Below, piece after piece: positions 5,646 to 6,141 of a DNA stretch of 6,141 nucleotides (its first letter is position 1; the number at the start of each line of letters is the position of its first letter). The position numbers were made by a program, and so were the translations under genes. The notes beneath the pieces are model-generated. The model saw nothing but the letters and a program-made list of their open reading frames with translations. It was not told the DNA's origin and did not search any database. This DNA comes from Gemmatimonadaceae bacterium (GTDB taxonomy: Bacteria; Gemmatimonadota; Gemmatimonadetes; Gemmatimonadales; Gemmatimonadaceae). The stretch covers positions 1 to 6,141 of the forward strand of contig JABFXM010000582.1 of assembly GCA_013361745.1 (NCBI GenBank), given 5' to 3'.

Positions 5646-6141
5646 GACTCGTCGACGAATCGCGCCCCGGCGCGACCTGGTGGGAGGATGAGGGCCGCCG
5701 CATCGGAGAGGAGCTCGGCGCGGTCACCGCGGCGGTCGTCGTCGCACCATCGGCCGAAGACGCAGCGGCGCTGGCGCTCGGCGCGGGGTCGGTGCAGGCC
5801 GCGACGCGCCGCGTCGTCGTAGCCGACCTCGCGGGCGATACGCCAGCGATCCAGCGGCATGTAGGGACCGACGATCCGCACGGCGTCGCCGACAGCTTTC
5901 TCTACGGCGTCTCGATCAATCGCATCGCGCATCCCGTCGCCGGCACGAGCAATCTCTTCGTCCTGCCCAGCGGGACGCAGGCCGTGGTCGACGACGAGAT
6001 CTATCGCAACGCTCGCTGGCGGCGGCTGGTCGCCGGCTTTCGCGAGGTCGGCGCGCTGCTCCTCCTCGTCGCCCCCGCCGACGCGCCCTCGCTCGACGCG
6101 ATGATCTCGGTCACCGATGGAGTGATCGCCGGCGGCGAGAC
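5642..6141 (+). CDS. Partial gene: MinD/ParA/CpsD-like protein with degenerate nucleotide-binding motifs
   Basis: The frame is open from GTG 5642 to the right edge (166 codons visible, 3' end missing). It starts inside the stop of the SPOR gene (GTGA). The fold pattern resembles MinD/ParA/CpsD-type ATPases: a strand TAAVVVAPSAED (29-40) where the Walker A loop should be, RRVVVADLAGDTP (56-68) matching the 'LLIDxDxxxP' strand, HGVADSFLYGVSINRI (80-95) matching the 'GLxDxLxG' segment, NLFVLPSGT (104-112) matching 'lxvLpaG', and ALLLLVAPADAPSLDAM (138-154) leading to VTDGVIAGG (157-165), matching the Walker B strand and the following 'xxDGVxLV'. No GKT/GKS loop is present, and the Walker B strand ends in VAP rather than an acidic residue, so ATP hydrolysis is unlikely. 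The overlap with a septal-binding lipoprotein gene suggests a role in envelope growth or division. The frame and start are well supported; the superfamily assignment was made by eye and is moderate. Confidence 0.65.
   Translation, partial: MRLVDESRPGATWWEDEGRRIGEELGAVTAAVVVAPSAEDAAALALGAGSVQAATRRVVVADLAGDTPAIQRHVGTDDPHGVADSFLYGVSINRIAHPVAGTSNLFVLPSGTQAVVDDEIYRNARWRRLVAGFREVGALLLLVAPADAPSLDAMISVTDGVIAGGE

Overview
The window is GC-rich throughout (roughly two thirds G+C by eye), with strong G/C preference at third codon positions and GTG as the start of three of its four genes. The envelope proteins (a TolB-like PD40 propeller fused to an outer-membrane barrel, and a SPOR lipoprotein) indicate a Gram-negative. 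Protein style and composition resemble Gemmatimonadota (Gemmatimonas and relatives). That placement is an inference from family resemblance and was not confirmed by a search.

Layout, all genes on the + strand. Positions 3-45 hold a short tandem array of a 9-bp unit, followed by an upstream region with no recognisable gene. Positions 204-587 encode RsfS, the ribosomal silencing factor. Its stop overlaps by 4 bp (GTGA) the GTG start of a 1084-residue secreted protein (584-3838) with three modules: a gluzincin-type 'peptidase MA' domain with an intact HExxH, a six-blade PD40/TolB-like beta-propeller, and a C-terminal Omp85/BamA-like outer-membrane barrel without POTRA domains. Positions 3839-4100 are intergenic and consist mostly of a 14-bp minisatellite: nine units in one orientation followed by about five degenerate units in the opposite orientation, which can fold into a long hairpin. 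A second transcription unit starts at 4101 with a lipoprotein made of a beta-propeller, a disordered linker and a SPOR peptidoglycan-binding domain (4101-5645). Another GTGA overlap leads into a gene cut by the right edge (5642 to beyond 6141). That gene looks like a member of the MinD/ParA/CpsD ATPase superfamily that has lost its Walker A and Walker B residues.

How it may fit together: the first unit pairs a translation-dormancy factor with an outer-membrane protease/propeller/barrel protein. The second pairs an outer-membrane-anchored, septal-peptidoglycan-binding propeller with a cytoplasmic pseudo-ATPase. Both units therefore carry propeller proteins placed at the outer membrane, one of them with a peptidoglycan-binding domain. 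A Tol-Pal-like envelope role is conceivable but is only inferred. The genes inside the two units have Shine-Dalgarno-like sequences, whereas the two lead genes do not.
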